Made by a program: the position numbers and the translations under genes. Positions 60,096-64,000 of a DNA stretch of 64,000 nucleotides are shown here, in pieces. Every line of letters begins with the position of its first letter. The stretch's first letter is position 1. The stretch lies in assembly GCF_000003815.2 (NCBI RefSeq), contig NC_049980.1, positions 14,060,638-14,124,637 of the forward strand, written 5' to 3'. The stretch comes from Branchiostoma floridae. Taxonomy: Eukaryota > Chordata > Leptocardii > Amphioxiformes > Branchiostomatidae. Below the pieces are notes generated by a model. It ran no database searches, had not been told where the DNA came from, and saw only the letters and a list, made by a program, of their open reading frames with translations.

Positions 60096-60227
60096 TAACC
60101 CACTCTGTCTGCCTACAATTATCTTCCGAGACAGATGGATGCCAACCCAATCAGTGTAGAGTTTTGTAGACATGGTTTGGAAAACGTGCGCCATGAGTTC
60201 GACACCGATGATATTACCAAGTAACTT

Positions 60228-60445
60228 GATAATGATCCATGATTTCAGCATAGCAATTGACATAACGACTTCACAAGCATTTATCAACATTTCAGCCAAA
60301 TTTAAGAAATCTGATTCTAATAGGAGACATGAAGTCCTACACGTTCTAGCCAGAAACCCACGTCCCAACGAACCACATACACCTGTACGGAAGTGCGTTT
60401 GTCTTCATGAAACGAAACGGGAGCGGTATTTTAAACATACATCTT
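60228..60445. repeat. Diverged outlying unit of the 60-62 kb repeat
   Basis: GATAATGATCCATGATTTCA, GCATAGCAATTGA, CAGCCAAATTTAAGAAATC, GGAGACATGAAG and GAAGTGCGTTTGTCTTCATG follow the order of the main units (GATAACTACATGGGAATTCA, CAGCAACTAA, GACCAAATTTGGAAGAAATC, GGAGAGATATGAA, GAAGTGCGTTTTCGTTCAT). Much more diverged, hence older. Confidence 0.6.
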
Positions 60446-60660
60446 TAACCAAAGTATGTAGCGTAATATGTAATCAGTTCAGTTCAGGTCATCCTCATAC
60501 GAGGTGCTATTAACAATGTCTAACCATGCGTTTCTATCAAGCATGCGTTAGTATGTAATAACTTGTATATTTTTGTTGTTAAAAAGTTTTTCGTTATCCT
60601 GCTTGCAAATACCTAGTACATTTATCTTCCCTTGTTTTCCGTGACCACACAACAGTTCAA

Positions 60661-62102
60661 ACCCGTTTCCTTGGAGACATATGAAAAACCAAGACGTTCT
60701 AGTTTTGCGCACAGTGAGAGCGCGTTCCGACCGCTATGATCCAAACTTCAAAGGTTTAAAGCTCGAGTAAGATAACTACATGGGAATTCATACAGCAACT
60801 AAGGACGATTTTATTGATATATCGACCAAATTTGGAAGAAATCCGGCGTTTCCTTGGAGAGATATGAAAAACCAAGCCGTTCTAGTTTTGCGCAAAGTGA
60901 GAGCGCGCTCCGACCGCTATGTTCCAAACTTCAAAGGTTCAAAACTCAATAACCGATTAAGATAACTACATGGGAATTCATACAGCAACTAAGTAAGATT
61001 TCATTAATATATTGACTTAATTTGGAAGAAATCCGGCGTATTTTTGGCGAGATATGAAAAACCAAGACGATCCACTTTCGCGTAAAGCGAGGGCGCTGTC
61101 CGCCCGCTATGCTCGACATAGACAATTCTAGCTCAATCTGAACCCCACATGACCGAAGTGCGTTTTCGTTCATAAAACGAAAAAGAAGCGGTATTTGTCG
61201 ACGAAATTTTCACCACGGTAGGCTATTGGTCTGATCTATATGTACCTTTAGCAGTTTTGGTCTTTCTTTGATGCAACTGACGATATAGGCCATCAATCTT
61301 TGTTCATTTTTGACCATACTAAACCCGCAAAGTCCGACATCACAAAATTATGTCGAATAAGGGATGTACATTGTGAAATAGACATATGACTCTGTTAAGG
61401 ATATTTCTGTGGTATCATCACTTCCTTTGTGAGTTATTTCACTCAATTTATTAGGAGAAATTTGAACTTTTATCTATGAACACCGTGCTATAAGTTGTGC
61501 AAGAAATAGATTACCAGTATTTTCTAAAATTCAACAGTTCAAAATTCAATAATCATTTCAGATGATTACATGGGAGTTAATACAGCAACTAAGTAAAATT
61601 GAATTGATATGTCGACCAAATTTGGAAGAAATCCGACGTTTCTTTGAAGAGATATGAAAGACCAAGACGCGTTCTAGTTTTGCGCAAAGTGAGAGCGCGC
61701 TCCGACCGCTATGTTCCAAACTTCAAAACTCAATAACCGATTAAGATAACTACATGGGAATTCATACAGCAACTAAGTAAGATTTCATTGATATATCGAC
61801 TTAATTTGGAAGAAATCCGGCGTATTTTTGGCGAGATATGAAAAACCAAGACGATCTACTTTCGCGTAAAGCGAGGGCGCTGTCCGCCCGCTATGCTCGA
61901 CATAAACAATTCTAGCTCAATCTGAACCCCACATGACCGAAGTGCGTTTTCGTTCATAAAACGAAAAAGAAGCGGCATTTGTCGACGAAATTTTCACCAC
62001 GGTAGGCTATTGGTCTGATCTATATCTGCCTTTAGCAGTTTTGGTCTTTCTTTGATGCAACTGAAGATATAGGCAATTAATCTTTGTTCATTTTGACCAT
62101 AC
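60661..62102. repeat. Tandem ~185-190 bp units within a duplicated ~545 bp segment
   Basis: Units start with GATAACTACATGGGAATTCA or variants at 60771, 60961, 61561 and 61745, and a partial unit covers 60661-60770. Each unit carries GAAATCCGGCG, GAGATATGAAAAACCAAGA and a GC-rich core such as GAGAGCGCGCTCCGACCGCT. The segments 60771-61319 and 61561-62102 repeat the same pair of units plus a shared ~200 bp tail (CCCACATGACCGAAGTGCG, then a TTTTCGTT-CATA-AAACGAAAA hairpin, then CACCACGGTAGGCTATTGG). Their second halves differ at only a few positions. The ~240 bp between the segments is unrelated. No reading frame runs across the units. Confidence 0.92.
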
Positions 62103-63945
62103 GATATACTACATAGCACAGTGGCGCTTATTGATGTCTTCTGTCGAGTTAAAAAGCTTGTATCCATCAATGATGCTCTGCGCAGTTAGCAAACATTCGT
62201 ATGTTGATGTTCCATTTGTCAAATAGCTTTCAGAGTGTGTTTTGATAAATATATTTACAAAAAACATACGAATAATATGTAAAAGCTTCAGTATATAACC
62301 TAGCAACATTCAGCGGTACTGCAGAAGTTTCCATAGCGCGGCACATTTTATGGTGGCATTTTATTTGTTCAGGTCTTTTCAGTGCACTCAAATATATTTT
62401 TAAAAAATACTTTACTTACCCTAGCGCAGATGTAGATGCTATCATTTTTAATGGAAGTCCTTAGCTTTCAATTGTATACACTGAAGTTTTTTCTGGGCGT
62501 TTGCAGTTAATGTTTGGAGATATGTTAAATTATAGATATCTCAATAACGTAACATTACCTCAGGTATGAAATCAATTTATATAACAATAATAATACACAT
62601 ATACATTTGTATGCTAGCCAAACGTGAAAGAAAGCGTGTTTGTTTTATAGGCGGGATACCATAATTTGCAATGTCAATATAACTTTTCCAAAACATGACA
62701 ACTTCAAAACTATGCATATGGTAGCCTTTCTTTGAGTGCTGTATATAACCTTACATCACTGTGATAAGTCAAAACAAAAACATCTGTTTCCTCCTTTACT
62801 AAGAAATCTTGACTATGGCTGCTTCCCTGTCCTAAAGACTATGGACTTAAACTCATGAAGCAGATGTTGCTTTTTCAAAGTCCACTATTTATTTCATGAT
62901 GACTTGACTACAATGAAATAAAGCTTGACAAAACAGAGTCCCGCAAATGGATAAGACCGACCGACAACTTTTATATGCAACTAGATATAGTAATAATCCT
63001 TTGTGTTTGCACTTATCTATTTGTATACATATAAGAAACTACTGATTGATTTTGGACAAATACAATATTGCACTTTGGACAAACACTAAATCTTCTAACC
63101 CTTTACAGCTAATACTCACAAAGTTGATACTTTGTAAAAAATCTTCCAGGCCACTGTACAGATCTAGTAATGACCCAATCCCAATTCCAGTTAGCTTCAT
63201 TCACATACAACTTCTGGCCTTTTAGTGGAATGTACAGGCGCACACATTTATGTAATAAACTGATATGGAAATATCCAGATTACCCAGAATATTAATACAA
63301 AATAAAAACAAAATAAAAGCTTCTTAATCAATTTCCTATTCCTGTTATTCTCCATCATCATGTACTTATGTCAAGATTACATAGGAAGACTCGCACTAGG
63401 TCTCATCACATGTATCTGACATTGACAGTGACCTCATACATGTACAACTGTACAGTTTAAGCTCAATAGCTCCAACGCTGTGTTTTGGTGTTTTGAAAGT
63501 CATCAGCAATTGCCCATATACCTAAATATTTTTGGATGAGCATCTGAAACATACAACTAATCCATCCTTCCCCATAGCTACCTTACATGCAAAGGCTGTT
63601 ACATGGAATATCTAATACAACACAGAACATTAGAAAGTTCTCTGCATCATGTATAATACAAGTTAGTTGTAATTAACATGCAAAACAGATACAACCTCAA
63701 CATTTTCTACTCAATGTACTCTACTAGTACTATATCTTCCATCTAAAGAGACATGATTTTAAAAGAATTTGAATCTGAGTTACAGCAATTATAACATGAT
63801 AACAAACACAGCACACTGCAGAATAACAAAAAAAAACTTTCTATATACAAGCTGTCTGTACACCTCTACTACTACTAGTTTAACTTTTTACAGACTCATT
63901 GTTCATTTGCTCAGTAGCAAAGTGCTCCCATGACCACCCCTGGTC
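62103..63945 (-). other. No ORF; possible long 3' UTR of a minus-strand gene
   Basis: AT-rich sequence with no open frame of note after 62309 and no shared repeats. On the minus strand AATAAA occurs at about 62892-62887, downstream of a possible coding end at 63945. That would suit a ~1 kb 3' UTR, but this is inference from absence of other features. Confidence 0.25.
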
Positions 63946-64000
63946 AAGGGACCGATGAGGACGATGAGACATATTGTTTAAGCCTCACTGCATTAAAGAA
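63943..64000 (-). CDS. Possible C-terminal coding end of a gene entering from the right, weak
   Basis: From the window edge, one minus-strand frame is open for 18 codons and reads FFNAVRLKQYVSSSSSVP before a TGA at about 63945-63943. The other two minus frames close within a few codons. The composition is plausible for a protein C-terminus and the region downstream on minus is ORF-free, but 18 codons is far too short to identify or prove anything. Confidence 0.15.

Noticed and set aside
1-64000. Search for prokaryote-type systems: CRISPR arrays, operons, phage modules, toxin-antitoxin pairs
   Set aside because: No regularly spaced repeats with unique spacers, no closely packed genes and no ribosome binding sites. 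The window is eukaryotic and largely non-coding.

Overview
The window is eukaryotic, AT-rich and almost entirely non-coding. I recognise no intact protein gene in its 64 kb. Open frames never exceed about 150 codons, which is what chance gives in this much sequence of this composition. Two runs of exactly 100 N (43020-43119 and 56509-56608) mark assembly gaps. The mix of many short-lived DNA transposons, a decayed non-LTR retrotransposon, a tRNA-derived SINE and long dinucleotide tracts suggests a marine invertebrate deuterostome. Several dispersed repeats resemble ones I remember from amphioxus (Branchiostoma). That organism call is inference from memory and was not checked.

Layout. 1-7.5 kb: unremarkable sequence with simple repeats and a ~195 bp interrupted (GT)n tract. 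7.57-8.42 kb: the clearest coding relic, a minus-strand C-terminal piece of a non-LTR retrotransposon reverse transcriptase with stops, frameshifts and a damaged catalytic motif. 9-20 kb: short dispersed repeats, a three-copy minisatellite and a 280 bp tandem duplication. 20.6-22.1 kb: a GC- and CpG-rich stretch with one consensus splice donor, the best candidate for a promoter and non-coding first exon. 22-28 kb: nothing recognised. 28.0-28.7 kb: a TA-flanked MITE with long perfect terminal inverted repeats. 36.3-37.2 kb: a mariner-like non-autonomous element built as nested palindromes. 38-50 kb: fragments of a dispersed repeat, a small MITE and one gap; a near full-length copy of that repeat follows at 50.06-51.0 kb. 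52.8-59.0 kb: a cluster of small DNA transposons of two architectures, namely foldbacks with TAGCCTGRRTACCA ends and elements with CAGGGCT-type ends plus arrays of a short palindromic word. A SINE, a perfect 87 bp tandem duplication and a gap lie in the same cluster. 60.2-62.1 kb: repeat units of ~185-190 bp inside a ~545 bp segment that is itself duplicated. 62.1-64.0 kb: AT-rich, with no ORF, possibly the 3' UTR of a gene entering from the right on the minus strand.

There are no genes here that work together, and I see no CRISPR array, operon or defence-like cassette. The most interesting content is transposon architecture: the nested palindrome at 36.3 kb, the three subterminal-array elements at 54.6-57.7 kb and the foldback family at 52.9-59.0 kb.
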